Below are positions 11,638-24,246 of a stretch of DNA of 64,000 nt, in pieces; position 1 is the first letter of the stretch; the number at the start of each line of letters is the position of its first letter. The notes under the pieces are model-generated. The model made no database searches and was not told where the DNA came from. It was given only the letters and a program-made list of their open reading frames with translations. Both the position numbers and the translations under genes were made by a program. Origin of the DNA: Argopecten irradians (lineage: Eukaryota > Mollusca > Bivalvia > Pectinida > Pectinidae); the NCBI RefSeq assembly GCF_041381155.1, contig NC_091146.1:62001-126000 (forward strand), in the 5' to 3' direction.

Positions 11638-13572
11638 ATGATGTCTACATCTAGGTATCAGGATCCCAGCAAATTGTTTGAGCAAGGAGGATATCATGCG
11701 CCCATGCAGGAGTATGGGTCACAACTGCAGGTTCCCGACAACGCCCATGCTACTTCAACAGAGATGGAAAGGTCCCATCGGAAGAAAAACCTCACAGGAG
11801 GTGGGGAGGAACTGTATGAGGCCACGGTAGAGACAAGTACCGCGAAACTTATCAAACTCCGAAAAAAGCTAAAGGACACTATCGAAGAGTTTAACTCAGC
11901 CAAGCACGAAAGAGACTTAGTGATAAAACTAAAGGATCAGCTAGGAGCGGTCTATGACAAATACCTAGACGAGGTGAAAGGATTTATGAAATATTTAACT
12001 TGTATTAATACCTCCTCCAGTAATAGTGAGAAAGTTTCGCAAGAGATGATACATATCAAAATCTATAGAAAGGTAACAGATGTGCATAACGAGATGGTGG
12101 AGATTCTCAAGCAGCCAGAAACAGATATCGAAGAAAACAAAGAGCAGAAACAAGAAGTGAAAAAAAACTCTCAAACCAAAAGTCATTCATCAGTGAGCAG
12201 TTCTAGTAGTCGCAGGAGTTCGCTATTAGCACTTCAACGTGCAAAGTTAGAAGCAGCTAAAACTAGTTTGACATTTACACGCCAAGAAGTTGAGATGCAG
12301 AAACAACAGCCCAAGATTGAGGCTGAAATTCTTCGACAGAGAGCTCAGTATGAATCTGACCTCCAGTATCTAAAATCACAACGAGCAGCAGCCATAGCTC
12401 AAGCCGAACTTGAGGCTATGTATGAGGAGTATGGTGAAGGCGATATAGACAGAGGACCACAACTCTCATTACCTTCGATGGACAGTAAGGAGCTTACAGC
12501 GCAGTTTATCAATGCGCAGGCACAGACTGAGAGCCATGGAGCTCCTAGAGTGGAAAACAACACCCTTGCACCGATAAATACAGGTCCAGATTCTGCCTTT
12601 GAAGGAGGTGACCAGTACATGAGTCTTCCATTGATGGAGAAAAAGTCTGATAGGACGGTTAATGACAATAGACAACAGATGGATCCTAATGCACCTAGTT
12701 TTTACCCAGAACGACTAGGTTATTCTGATTTCACTAAGTGCCTGTTACGTAAGGACTTGCTCCTGCAGAGACTTACCACCTTTGACGACAGACCTGAAAC
12801 ATTTTCAATGTGGAAGGCTAGTTTCCAGTCTGTAACTAAAGAACTCAGCGTGACAGCTAATGAGGAATTCGACCTGCTTTTCAAGTGGTTGGGACCGGAG
12901 TCCAAGAAGCACGCTTTGAGCATAAGAGCCTCCAATCCAAACCCAGCTAGAGGACTGGAAAGACTTTCGGAGCGTCTCCTAGAGCGATATGGATGTCCGG
13001 AAATGGTAGAGGCCTCATTAAAAAGGAAACTAGAGAAGTTTCCAAGGTTTGGTTCAAAGGATAATGCCAAATTATACGAATTGGCAGACATTCTTTCAGA
13101 AGTGGGAGCAATGATGGAAGATCCCATTTATGGCTCATTATTAGGCTATTACAACACCTCTTCAGGCGTTCTCCCCATTGTGGGTAAATTGCCTCTCCAT
13201 ATCCAAGGGAAATGGACAGTCAGAGCTGCAAGGTATAAGGAGAAGAGTGTAGCCTTTCCTCCATTCTCGGAATTTGTGGTGTTCATAAAGGAAATGAGCT
13301 CTATGCTTAATGACCCCGGCCTTGTATATAAAGATACGTTGACCACTCGTACAAGCAATGAACCGCGTTCCAAGGACAGAGTTCGGTCAAATATTCAGGT
13401 GAATAAAACTCAGGTGTCGTCTAACGAGAACTCTAACAAACAACCCAAGAAACAGTGTTTGATACACAACACATCTAACCACGACATAAATCAGTGCAGG
13501 GCATTCCGTCTTAAATCCTTGTCGGAACGGAGACGTATATTAAGCGAACACCGCTTATGTTTTCGATGCTGA
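11638..13572 (+). CDS. BEL/Pao gag-like ORF (fossil element)
   Basis: A 644-residue ORF starts about 30 bases after the 5' LTR. Residues about 60-130 and 200-265 are charged and predicted coiled-coil. The C-terminal half carries the DUF1759-type gag core of BEL/Pao elements (LKWKASFQS-like segment around WKASFQSV, then SERLLERYGCPEMVE and KLPLHIQGKW). It ends with a Cys/His-rich segment at the point where the zinc-knuckle and protease region should follow. The family forms virus-like particles in the cytoplasm. It belongs to a fossil element that is no longer complete. Confidence 0.85.
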   Translation: MMSTSRYQDPSKLFEQGGYHAPMQEYGSQLQVPDNAHATSTEMERSHRKKNLTGGGEELYEATVETSTAKLIKLRKKLKDTIEEFNSAKHERDLVIKLKDQLGAVYDKYLDEVKGFMKYLTCINTSSSNSEKVSQEMIHIKIYRKVTDVHNEMVEILKQPETDIEENKEQKQEVKKNSQTKSHSSVSSSSSRRSSLLALQRAKLEAAKTSLTFTRQEVEMQKQQPKIEAEILRQRAQYESDLQYLKSQRAAAIAQAELEAMYEEYGEGDIDRGPQLSLPSMDSKELTAQFINAQAQTESHGAPRVENNTLAPINTGPDSAFEGGDQYMSLPLMEKKSDRTVNDNRQQMDPNAPSFYPERLGYSDFTKCLLRKDLLLQRLTTFDDRPETFSMWKASFQSVTKELSVTANEEFDLLFKWLGPESKKHALSIRASNPNPARGLERLSERLLERYGCPEMVEASLKRKLEKFPRFGSKDNAKLYELADILSEVGAMMEDPIYGSLLGYYNTSSGVLPIVGKLPLHIQGKWTVRAARYKEKSVAFPPFSEFVVFIKEMSSMLNDPGLVYKDTLTTRTSNEPRSKDRVRSNIQVNKTQVSSNENSNKQPKKQCLIHNTSNHDINQCRAFRLKSLSERRRILSEHRLCFRC

Positions 13573-13865
13573 TATATACAAAAACTGTTCAGTCTCTGTA
13601 AAATGCGCAGAATGCAGCAGCAGTCAGCACCCTACGGCGCTCCATCCCAGGGATGGACATTCTATATCCGGAAATCGAAATGGTCATAAGCCAGACAAAA
13701 ACAACAATAATTCTACAAGTCCGAACGGTTGGGAGATAACTACTAGTCAGAACGGCGGGAAGAATGAAGGCGTTGTGAGTAAATGTACGCGCGTGTGTGG
13801 AGGAACGTTTACAGGCAGATCTTGTTCAAAAACCATACTTGTTCGAGTTCATAGGACTAACTCAC

Positions 13866-16800
13866 TAGGGCTGCCACGATACGGCGTAAGCGTACCACGA
13901 TATATTGTGATACACAACAGCTGTATTGCGATATGTATTGCAATATTTTGACATGAACTTAAGTGGTGTTAATTTTTTTTATATTCCACAATAAAAACCT
14001 CCTTTACATTACGCAAACATGCAATTAAAATTCTATGTAATGTAGATCATGTAAATTTGAAGGATTATTTATTGCCAACTTGTATAAAGCTGTAACAAAA
14101 CCAATCTTCAAATTGAAAACAAACACATCTCAATGAACTAGGCACTTTAATCACAAAAGTAGATGACTAGTTTTAGTTTTATTTAAGTTCACAAAGTGTG
14201 ACCATCTGAATTCACTTTCATATATCTAGTATGTACTCTCTCTCAGATTTTTCTTTTAAAATATGAGTTTGTCTACCATGTCAGAATTAAGTGCTCCCCT
14301 TTGTGCCGTTATAATATCACCAGCCGTACTAAATACCCTTTCTGATGGTACTGAAGTGGCCGGAATGCATAATCGCCTCATGGAAAGGTGTGACAACAGT
14401 GGAAAGAAATAACCGTTATCCTTCCACCACTTAAGAGGATCCGCTTTTAAGGGCAGTACTTGGCTTGAATAGTTATTCAGCACGGTTTGAGCCATTTCCA
14501 GTGTAGTTCTTGTTGCAGGTTCCTCCCCAGTTAGTATAACGTCACCAAAAACAGACGCTAATCCAGTTTTCCCTTTAGCTGTGATATCTGAAAGGCCGAT
14601 AAACATTTTTTTTTAAATTAATGACAACATTATCAATTTAAAAACTGAGACTTTTTTAATTGGCTCTGTGTAATGAGTTAAAACAAATCTAAAAATATGT
14701 TTTGGGAGTCACATGAACTTTCTGATTCTATAAACAATGGTACCTGAAACATCTTTGGGAGGCAAGGGGCGAGTTACATTTAAAACTTCATCATTGGTGG
14801 AGGCCTCATCTGGAAGGGCAGGTACCGGAGGTAATTCGTGCATGGGAGGATCTTCAGTGTCGTCATTAGATGTTTCCGACGGTTCTTCCTTGATTTTCAC
14901 TTTTTCGCCAGACACCAATACAGCCACTCTTTGTTGAATGCTGTTCAATTTCTCCTTGGGAAGACAGCCTTTGAAGCGTGGATCAAGTAATGTACATTCT
15001 TCCAAAAACATACGTATGTTTTCATCAGTGTACCTGAAAAGATAAAAATATTTCGGTACATTATACTTTTATAACCATTTGTTACAGTTAATAAATAGTT
15101 TACTAACTTTGCTATAAATTAATAAAAACTGATTTATTTATTATATAATTATGTTTTTATCTTATTATATGTTATACTTATGTTATTTTCTAATTACATT
15201 GTTTGTATTTGCAAAACACAATAAGGACATTCCAGAAATATGATTTTTTAACTGTTGTAATTGTCTGGTATTTTGTGAGAGTCAGGATGTTTCTTTTGTT
15301 GCCAATAAAGTTAGTTAATATGAGTACATCTTGTACATGTACCTTGTTGCTAAATTTTCTTGAACTGTCTTGATTCTGACGACATTGGGTTGGTCTTCCT
15401 CCAGAACAGTAAGTGCTTCATCAAGTCTCATCATGACAGGCAGAATGATTGAAATTGTTGGTGTCCGTTCTGTGCATTAGTGATTGTCCTCAGAGGTAAG
15501 AGGGTGTTCATGATTTGTTGTGCATACTTTATGTCTCCATCAGTAATTGAGGCCAGGTCGATTTCTTTGGTCTTGATTTCATCACCTAAAAATACTGCAC
15601 AAACAGCAGGCTGAAGTAGTAAGTACCGTTCCAACATATCCACTGCTGAATTCCAGCATGTGCAAACATCTTGGATTAGTTTAAGACTGGTTTTATTTTG
15701 ACCAGCAAGTTCAAGAAGTGCGATCTTCTTTTTCAAAACAGCAGCTGCAGTTGTACTGCGTTGAAAAAATGCCACAATGCGTCTGATCTTTGATAGTACC
15801 CGAGATACAATTGGGATTTTCAGTGCTTTCTGTGCTGCCAGATTCAAGGTATGTGCAAGACATCCAATATGGGGTATGTATTCGGCTATTTTTGCAGCCA
15901 CAATCATATTAGCTGCATTATCAGTCACAAGTGGGGGGTTAGGTGGGAGGCCCCATTCTACTATGACTTCTTTGATTACTGCAGAAACATTCTCCCCAGT
16001 GTGACTTTCTGTCATTTCTCTAGTTTGTAGGACATAATTTTTCATATTCCAGTCTTTGTCAATGTATGTAGCAGTAATGGTAATGTACGACTCAGTGGCC
16101 CTGCTTGTCCACCCATCTGTAGTGAGTGCCACCACGATAGCCTCAGATAAGCTAGCTTTAATAGACTGTACAGTTTGTAAATACATTTGGGGAATAACAG
16201 TTTCTGAGAAATATGTCCTTCCAGGAATGTCGTAGCGAGGGTCGATAGTGTTAATCATATTACGGAAGCCTTTTCTGTCTACCACACTTAAAGGGCGAAG
16301 ATCGTCTACTATAAATCCAGCAATTGAATTTGTAATGACAGTTGCGCGAGGGGATTTCAGTGCATATTTAGTATTAAACATGTTGGTTAATGTCTGCTGT
16401 TGTGTGCACGATTTAACTACCGTAGCAGTAGTAGAACTATAACATGTATCACTACATTCAACATTCGACGTACCGGGTCCTGATTGTTATAGTTTGGGAT
16501 GATGACTGGTCATGCGCATATTCAGGTTGGTTGTTCCACCGCTATACTTCACTGTCTGATTACATTGATTGCATACAGCTATATCCGGGATAATTGATTT
16601 GTTGATTTTATCGCGCTGTAGAGAACAATTCTTCCAAACATTACTTTTGCCCTTCTTGTTTGGAACGAGTTCCAGATCAGCTTGGTTACGTTTCGCCATA
16701 TTGTTTATATTCAACGTCATGCAAATGTTTGTATCACTTGTATGTTATACAGTATACACGTTAGTTACACACATTTGACCGACTCCAGAACCGGAATCGA

Positions 16801-17014
16801 ATGGTAACGAAAGCGAGACAATGGCTTCATATTATCGGAAAGGAAACAAAACAACTTACTGGTTTGATGTTTTAATGATATGGCATTTTAATTATATCAA
16901 ATAAATGAGAAAAAATATCGTTAAAAAACCGGTACAGGTGGACTGTATCGCGGTACAATATTTTTTATGGGACATTGCAATACACCAATTTACCGGTGAA
17001 CCGCGGCAGCCCTA
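13866..17014 (-). mobile_element. hAT transposon nested in the BEL element
   Basis: Termini TAGGGCTGCC on both ends are flanked by a perfect 8-base target duplication taactcac (13858-13865 and 17015-17022). Beyond the first 10 bases the inverted repeats are imperfect but share subterminal attgcaat and cgatac motifs. The 3149-base element encodes a BED-finger and hAT transposase on the minus strand. The host BEL reading resumes immediately after the right target duplication. Confidence 0.95.
14256..16699 (-). pseudogene. hAT transposase (ZBED-like), three exons, inactivated
   Basis: Exons 15343-16699, 14744-15033 and 14256-14587 join at good splice sites (introns 15034-15342 and 14588-14743) with agreeing phase. 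The first exon starts MAKRNQADLE and encodes a BED-type zinc finger (CNQC; an expected His of the pair appears as Arg) and the RNase-H-like core (LTTDGWTSRATESY, VTDNAANM, GCLAHTLNL). The last exon encodes the hAT dimerisation region (WWKDNGYFFPLLS, ATSVPSERVFS, AGDIITAQR). One in-frame stop lies between the BED finger and the core (near 16488), and a frameshift near 15455 separates TNAQN from the following ILPVMMRLDEAL segment. It is therefore nearly complete but dead. hAT transposases cut and paste DNA in the nucleus. Confidence 0.9.
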
Positions 17015-18495
17015 TAACTCACCAGAGCAAGCTACCTACATGTATGCCATAATCGACGATCAAAGTAATCGGACATTGTGCAAACCTGGTTTCTTCAATA
17101 TCATGGATGTCTCAGGAGAGACAGTTGAACAATATACTCTGGTATCCTGTGCAGGGGACTTGCCGACACAGGGTCAGCGCGCACATGGATTCTCAGTTTC
17201 CTCTCTGAACGGCCAGTTTACCTTACCCTTACCTGACATACTGGAGTGTGATCAGATACCCTACAACCGTACAGAGATTCCTACTCCAGAGATCACCAAC
17301 TATCACAGTCATTTGAAGGACGTCAAGTTGCCTCCGTTACGGTCTAATTCTGAAATTCTACTGTTGATTGGGCGCGACGTGCCAGAGGCTCATCACATCT
17401 GTGAGCAGATTATTGGTCCACCCAATTCACCATTTGCCCAGAGGCTAAACCTTGGTTGGGTGGTTGTTGGGAATGTATGTCTGGGAACTACTCATCCTCC
17501 GAACCCATCAGAGGTCTCTGTTCTCAAGACAAAGATACTTGGAGATGGTCGACCTACATTGTTTGATCCATGTGACAATCAGTTTAATGTGAAAGGGGTT
17601 TGCGAGGAACCAATCATTGGACAAGGAGTATTCAAGCAGACTCATGATGACAACAAAGTTGGCTTGTCTGTAGAAGACAGAGCATTTCTGGATCTCATGG
17701 ACAAAGAATTTGTACGAGACACTAGTGGTAAATGGACTGCACCGTTGCCTTTTCGCAAACCTCGTCCTAGACTACCTAATAATAGGCACCAAGCCCTGAA
17801 ACGAGCTCAGCTTCTCGATGTCTCTCTTCAAAGGAATTCCGTTTAGCGCGAACACCTTGTCACCTCTTTGAAAGGAATCTTAGACAACGGGCACGCGGAA
17901 GTGGCCCCTCCACTTAATGATGACGAGGAGTGCTGGTATTTGCCTCTTTTCGGCGTTTATCATCCTAAGAAACCAGATAAGATCCGAGGGGTTTTTGATT
18001 CTTCAGCCAAACATGAAGGACTATCTTTAAACCAGGTGTTGATGAAAGGTCCCGACCTAACAAACAATCTCCTAGGTGTTCTTTTGAGATTTAGGAAGGA
18101 GGACATTGCTATTAGTTGCGACGTGGAACAGATGTTCTACTGTTTTGGAGTCAGGGAAGATCAGCGCAACTTCCTACGTTTCCTTTGGTATGAAGACAAT
18201 AATCCAACAAAACGTTGATAGAGTACCGAATGTGCAAGCATGTATTCGGGAACAGTCCTTCACCGGCGGTAGCCACTTACGGTCTTCGTAAAACAGTCCA
18301 GGAAACTGAGAACACGTTTGGTGGTGATGTTACAGATTTCGTAACAAAGAACTTTTATGTAGACGACGGGCTTACATCAGTTCCCACCGCTCAGGAGGCG
18401 GTTAGCTTGTTGAACAGAACAAAAGAAGCTCTAAGTACAGGAAATATCAGACTTCATAAATTCACCTCTAACTGTGAAGATGTTCTTAATGCCAT
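17015..18495 (+). pseudogene. BEL/Pao protease and reverse-transcriptase portion (fossil)
   Basis: Bases after the hAT element encode BEL/Pao pol: an aspartic-protease-side segment, the LLIGRDVPEAH and NLGWVVVGNV motifs typical of the family upstream of the polymerase, then reverse-transcriptase motifs including RGVFDSSAKHEG and FYVDDGL. The segment ends where the gypsy element begins. It is a fossil with a few breaks. Confidence 0.85.
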
Positions 18496-19206
18496 TGTTA
18501 CATTAACGAATAACAGAAAGGAGAAACCAGCAGCTAAATTCAAAACACAGTTTAATTATATGTACAATATTATACAGAGATGGTTTACAATTTCTAAAGT
18601 AATTGGTGTGGTGGTACAAGAGTAGTACGATGATTTAAAGTGTTACTTATCTGTATGCGAATGTCCTGGTATAATCCTTGATCCTTCCAGGTTTCAAATT
18701 AACAATACTCACAAATCCACAAGGAAATTGAATGTCCACAGATGATTTGTAAAGTTCCAGGCAATATGAATAAATCCACACAAAGTGTTGTAATAATCCA
18801 CAGATAAAGTCACAATAGCTCTCCCAATAGAATCTTATATGGCGCTGTACAATTCTTGATATGTCTTATTACAGGTCTCATTACAGTTCTGATTAGCCTT
18901 GGGCAGCTGGAGTATATATAGCTAAACCGTAATTCAAGAATATTGGAGAACCTCCTACTTCTAGAAATATCTAACTAAAAACAGTAAACAAGTAAACACA
19001 CATAACTTTCTGGAAATAGATCATTCTAGATATCTACTTAAAATCAACATGTTTACAAACATATTTGTTTATACATGATTATATTCTAGAAAGTTCTATA
19101 ACCTAAATCAATGATATGACCTTCATAGGATGTATTGATAAAAAAAGCTATAGGAGTTATCTCCCTTATCTCATAACTACATGTATTTAGTGTCATACAT
19201 AACACA
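18496..19206 (-). repeat. Gmr1-like 3' LTR
   Basis: About 711 bases. Read on the minus strand it begins TGTGTTATGTATGACAC after the purine tract and ends AATGTAACA. The shared part with 24247-24792 is almost identical. Confidence 0.85.
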
Positions 19207-19269
19207 CCCCTCCTTAAAGAAAAGAAAGTTTTCTTGAAAAGGAAACTTTCTTCAAATATTAAGTCATAT

Positions 19270-22200
19270 TTAAATCCTTGATAAAGCATCTGCTAGAATA
19301 TTGTCTTTCCCTTTGATATGTTTGATGTCAAGATTGTACTCTTGCAAAGTCAAACTCCACCTGAGAATTCTTTGATTTTTGTTTTTCATTTTCCAATGAA
19401 TGTCAAAGGGTTGTGGTCGGTGAAGACCAACACAGGCACAACTGTAGTGCATAGATACACATCAAATTGGTTGAAGGCCAAAATCAATGCTAAACATTCT
19501 TTCTCAATGGTGGAATAATTTCTCTGGTGTTTGTCAAACTTTTTCGAGAAATAACAAATTGGATGGTCATTTTTTCAGTACCTTCTTGCATCAAAACAGC
19601 ACCAACACCTACATCGCTGGCGTCAACAAACAGTTTAAACTGTTTATTAAAATCTGGAGCAGTCAGAACTGGTGAGTTTGATAGTATTGCTTTCAATTTC
19701 TCAAAGGCAGACTTACATTCGTCTGACCAGACAAATTTGACATTTTTCTTTAACAAAGAAGTAAGTGGAGCTGCTATAACAGAGAAATTTTGACAAAATT
19801 TTCTGTAGTATCCAGCCATACCAAGAAATCTCATCAGCTCTCTCTTGTTTCCAGGAGATGGAAAATCTATAATTGATTCTACTTTGGCCTGAACAGGTTT
19901 AACCTGCCCCTGTCCTACAACATGGCCTAAAAATTCAACAGTTGCATGACAAAATTCACATTTCAATAAGTTTACAGTCAATTTCATGGTAGTGAGTCTT
20001 TCGAAGAATTCACGAATCCGCGTAGATGGTCTTCCCACGTGTCGTGGTAGTTGATGACGTCATCAATGTATCCATCACAGCCTTCCAGGTCTGATATCAC
20101 GCTGTTAAGAAGACGTTGAAATGTTGCCGGGGCATTCTTCATACCAAATGGCATAACTTTGTACTGGTACAAACCTTGCGAGGTTACAAATGCCGACACT
20201 TCTTTAGCTCTTTCTGTTAATGGCACCTGCCAATATCCTTTCAACAGGTCAAACTTGCTTACGTACTTGGCTTTGCCAACTTTGTCAATACACGAGTCAA
20301 TCCTTGGAATTGGATAAGAGTCTGTTTTCCTGACAGAGTTTACTTTTCTGAAGTCAGTACAGAACCGGTATGTCTTGTCTGGCTTTGGCACCAGAACACA
20401 TGGAGAGCTCCATTCACTTTTGCTTGGTTCAATAATATCATTGTCCAACATGTATTGAATTTCTTTCTTTAAGTGTTCTTCTTTCAAAGGATTGACACGG
20501 TAAGGATGTTGCTTGACAGGTGGCGCATCGCCTACATCCACGTCATGATAGATAGCATCTGTTTTGCCTGGTGTATCCGGAAACAAATGTTTAAACTCAA
20601 GTATCAAATCTTTCAGTTCATTGCGTTCCTTTTCTGATAGATGACACAGTTTCTTGTCCAAGTTCGCGAGCACATCTGAATTCCGTAACTTAACACCACA
20701 GTCTAAACCTACATCTTGTACACCACCATCTAAGTCTAATTTACAAATATCAGCTGTACTTTCACTTTGTGATGGTACAGAGGCCAAAGTAGCGATAGGT
20801 TGAGAGGTCTTGCTCTCTTCTCTATCTACATATTTCTTAAGCATATTAACATGACATAATTGAGTTTTCTTGCGCTTCCCTGGAGTTTGTACAATGTAGT
20901 TAACATCATCGACCTTTTTCTCAACAACATAAGGTCCAAAATATCTAGCTTGCAAAGGCTGACCCGGTATTGGTAATAGAGCCAAAATTTTGTCACCTGG
21001 ATCAAAACTTCTTGCACGGGCATCTTTATCATACCATGTTTTCATTTTGGTTTGAGTAACGGCCAAATTTTCTTTTGCCAGTTCACATGCCCTTGTCAAC
21101 CTTTGCTTAAAGTTAGACACATACTCTAAGAGATTCACTTTAGAATCTTCGTCCAAAATTTTGTCTTTCAAAATTTTCAAAGGACCACGTACAGTATGTC
21201 CAAACACAAGTTCAAAAGGACTGAAGCCAAGAGATTCTTGTACAGATTCTCTAACGCCAAACAACAACATGTGTATACCTTCGTCCCAATCTCTTTTGTT
21301 TTCAAAACAATAAGATCTCATCATATTCTTCAATGTCTGATGAAAACGTTCTAAAGCACCCTGAGACTCTGGATGATAAGCACTAGACTTATACTGCTTG
21401 ATCTGGAGCTGGTACATGACTTGTTGAAAAATACCAGACATGAAATTCGAACCTTGGTCCGATTGGACAGCTTTTGGAAGACCAACCAGTGTAAAGAATT
21501 TAACCAAAGCCTTGACTATGTTAGGGGCTTTAATATTCCTGAGTGGAATGGCTTCAGGAAAGCGTGTGGAAGCACACATAATAGTTAAAAGATACTCATT
21601 CCCAGACTTAGTTTTGGGTAGAGGACCTACACAGTCAATAATGACTCTACTAAATGGTTCCTCAAATGCTGGAATGGGGTGCAAAGGTGCAACAGGGATT
21701 TTCTGATTAGGTTTCCCTACCACCTGACAAGTATGACAAGACCTACAAAAATCAGCCACATCCCGTTTCAACTTGGGCCAAAAGAAGTGATCTAAGATCC
21801 TGTTATAAGTCTTGGTCACACCTAAATGCCCTGCCATAGGTACATCATGAGACAAACTTAGAATATCTTGCCTATACCTCGGTGGGACAACTATTTGATT
21901 GACAACCTTCCAGTCTTCCTTGGGAGACACATCAAGGGGGCGCCACTTGCGCATCAACACACCTGACTGACGGAAGTAACAAACCGGGACTTTCTCAGCC
22001 TCTTCCTCACTCAAAGCCCGATTACACAATAAGGAGATTTCAGGATCTTTCTCCTGTTCTACTATAAGCTCCTCTCTAGACAAAGATGATTTACTCATCA
22101 TGTCAGACAAAGAAGTACCCTTGTTAGGAACAACTCTATCACTATCAAAGTCTACAGGATTGCTCAAAAGATCACACTTGCTCCCGACATCCTCTATATC

Positions 22201-22965
22201 ATGAGCCAAGAAAGTGTCACCTAACCCTGGACTATAATGATCCTCAACTACTGCAACATCAGAAACCTTCTTACTCATTGAACGAGTTACAGCACAAGAA
22301 GGGAAAATACCAGGAAATTCCTGTTGAATAGTCTCAGCATCATCTGTTTTATCTGGAATACTGGACACTAAGGGATCTACCCTAACTTTCTCTCCAGCCA
22401 AGTCATTGCCTAAAATGAGCGACACGCCCTCTATGGGAAGTTCCGGTCTAACACCAATGGTGACAGGCCCAGTTACCAAGTCTGACTTTAAATAAACACA
22501 ATGGAGAGGTACATTAACAAAACCTAACTCTACACCTTGAAGCAAAACACTACTACCAGATGAGGTCTCCTCAGACAAAGGCACTACACCATCTAATATT
22601 AAAGAATGAGAAGCCCCAGTATCTCTCAAAATCTTCACAGGTTTCAAGTTGGTGATATCACTAGTAAGTGAAACAAAACCCTCAGAAATGAAGGGAGAGT
22701 ACTTCTCCAAGACACTATCAGACTCTGAGCTCTTAATTTCAACAGACACTTTAGAATCTTCCACAATATCACTAAGTTTCTGACTAGGCTTTGACATAGC
22801 TAACACAGAAGGAACTGACTGTTTACGCCTTTGCTCCTTACGCTGGAGAGAATAACATTCAGACATAACATGCCCTACTTTCTTGCAGTAATTACAAACA
22901 GGACCAGAAGGAGACCCTACACCTGCCCTATCATCTGTTTTAGAAGCAGACTTAGTTTTTATCAC
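19270..22965 (-). CDS. Gmr1-like pol region (fossil element)
   Basis: The long open part carries, from its start, a zinc knuckle (CNYCKKVGHVMSEC), a protease motif (LRDTGASHSLI), an integrase zinc-binding domain (GHLGVTKTY ... CRSCHTC), the integrase core (IIDCVGPLP, SDQGSNFMSG, YHPESQGALERFH), and then reverse transcriptase (SPCVLVPKPDKTYRFCTDFR, MPFGMKNAPATFQR, GYIDDV). RNase H follows towards 19270 (FVDASDVGVGAVLMQ, GKDNILADALSRI). The integrase-before-polymerase order is clear because both lie in one uninterrupted ORF. It overlaps the end of gag. Part of a fossil element with a small number of breaks. Confidence 0.9.
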
Positions 22966-23942
22966 CTAATTTAAGTTTGTCGTTAGAAGGGCCACTAAAG
23001 GTTGGGTTCCTAGGCTGACCAAATTTACTAGTACCTGTGGTACTGTTTTTGTCTTGAGAACTGTTTTTAACAAATGAGCCTTTGTGGGTGAGAGCGTAAT
23101 CATCAGCCATTGTAGCTGCTTCACTAAGTGTTTCAACTTTTCTCTCATCTAAGTGAGTTTTTATGTTTATGTGGACACAACGTTTAAACTCCTCTATCAA
23201 CAATAATTGCCTCAATTTACCGAAATCCTCATCAATTTCTTTAGAATCACACCACCTATTAAACAATTGTTCTTTTTCTCTGGCAAATTCTACATGAGTT
23301 TGTTCATCTCTCTTTCTCGAGTTTCGAAATTTCTGGCGGTAAGCCTCAGGAACTAACTCATAAGCTTTCAAAATAGCTTTCTTGACTACGTGGTAATTTG
23401 AAATGTCATCTAGAGATAAAGAAGAATAAATGTCTCTAGCTTTACCAATCAAGACACTTTGAAGAAGCATTGTAAGCTTATCTTCAGGCCATTTCATACT
23501 ATCAGCTATTTTCTCAAAATGCAGAAAATACTTGTCAACTTCTTTCTCTTGAAAAGGAGGAACTAACCTAATGTTTCTACTGACATCAAAACCTCTGTTT
23601 CCTTGTAAACCCCTAAAAGTTAGATTACTTGAACTGTCTTGAGAAGCTAGCTCTAATTCTTTCATTCTAAGTTCTGTTTCAGCTTGAATTTTCTGCTTCT
23701 CTAGTTCTAACATCTGATCTCTCTCGATCTCTTTTTCTTTTAATTCTCTTTCAATTTCTTTTGCTCTTAACTCTCTTTCTTTGTCTTTTTCTTTTTCTCT
23801 TAACTCCATCTCTTTCATTTCCTTCTCTATTTCCATTTGTCTTAGTTTCATTTCATGTTCAAGTTCCATTTGTCTAATTTGAATTTCTGAACTGACTGTT
23901 TCCTCTAATACTATCTAATGCACTAGAGTCCAAATTTGCCAT
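22952..23942 (-). CDS. Gmr1-like gag region (fossil element)
   Basis: The N-terminal third is an extreme Glu/Lys/Arg coiled coil (repeats of the KEMELREKEKDKE kind). It is followed by a gag/SCAN-like capsid core (LVPPFQEKEVDKYFLHFE, then KARDIYSSLSLDD). It overlaps the start of the pol ORF by a few bases in another frame, as is common for gag-pol read-through. The likely start is at the ATG near 23942 (MANLDSSALD). Confidence 0.8.
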
Positions 23943-24246
23943 TCGTCAACAAAATAATCTTATAATTACATTCCTAATTTCAGCTTTCCTCAAATTAGTT
24001 TTGATAGTTAGGCCTAAATGTTTACCCAATATAGCAGTAAATCCTTCTTACTAACTTGCAAAAGAACTTCCAGGGATGGCGCTTTAACAAACTGTTCTAC
24101 CTGCATAGTAGTCATATTTATCTAGCTGTTGGTTTCAATGTAAACTCAAAGTTTGTAACACAATTTTGAAAATTTCTTAATTAATTTTTCAAAGTTAGAT
24201 TCACCACAAATAAAATAATCGATCTCGGACAAGAGCCCCCAATTCC

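Noticed and set aside
16905-17014. Start of the ORF that continues into BEL pol
   Set aside because: These bases belong to the hAT terminal region; the true BEL sequence begins at the target duplication (17015).
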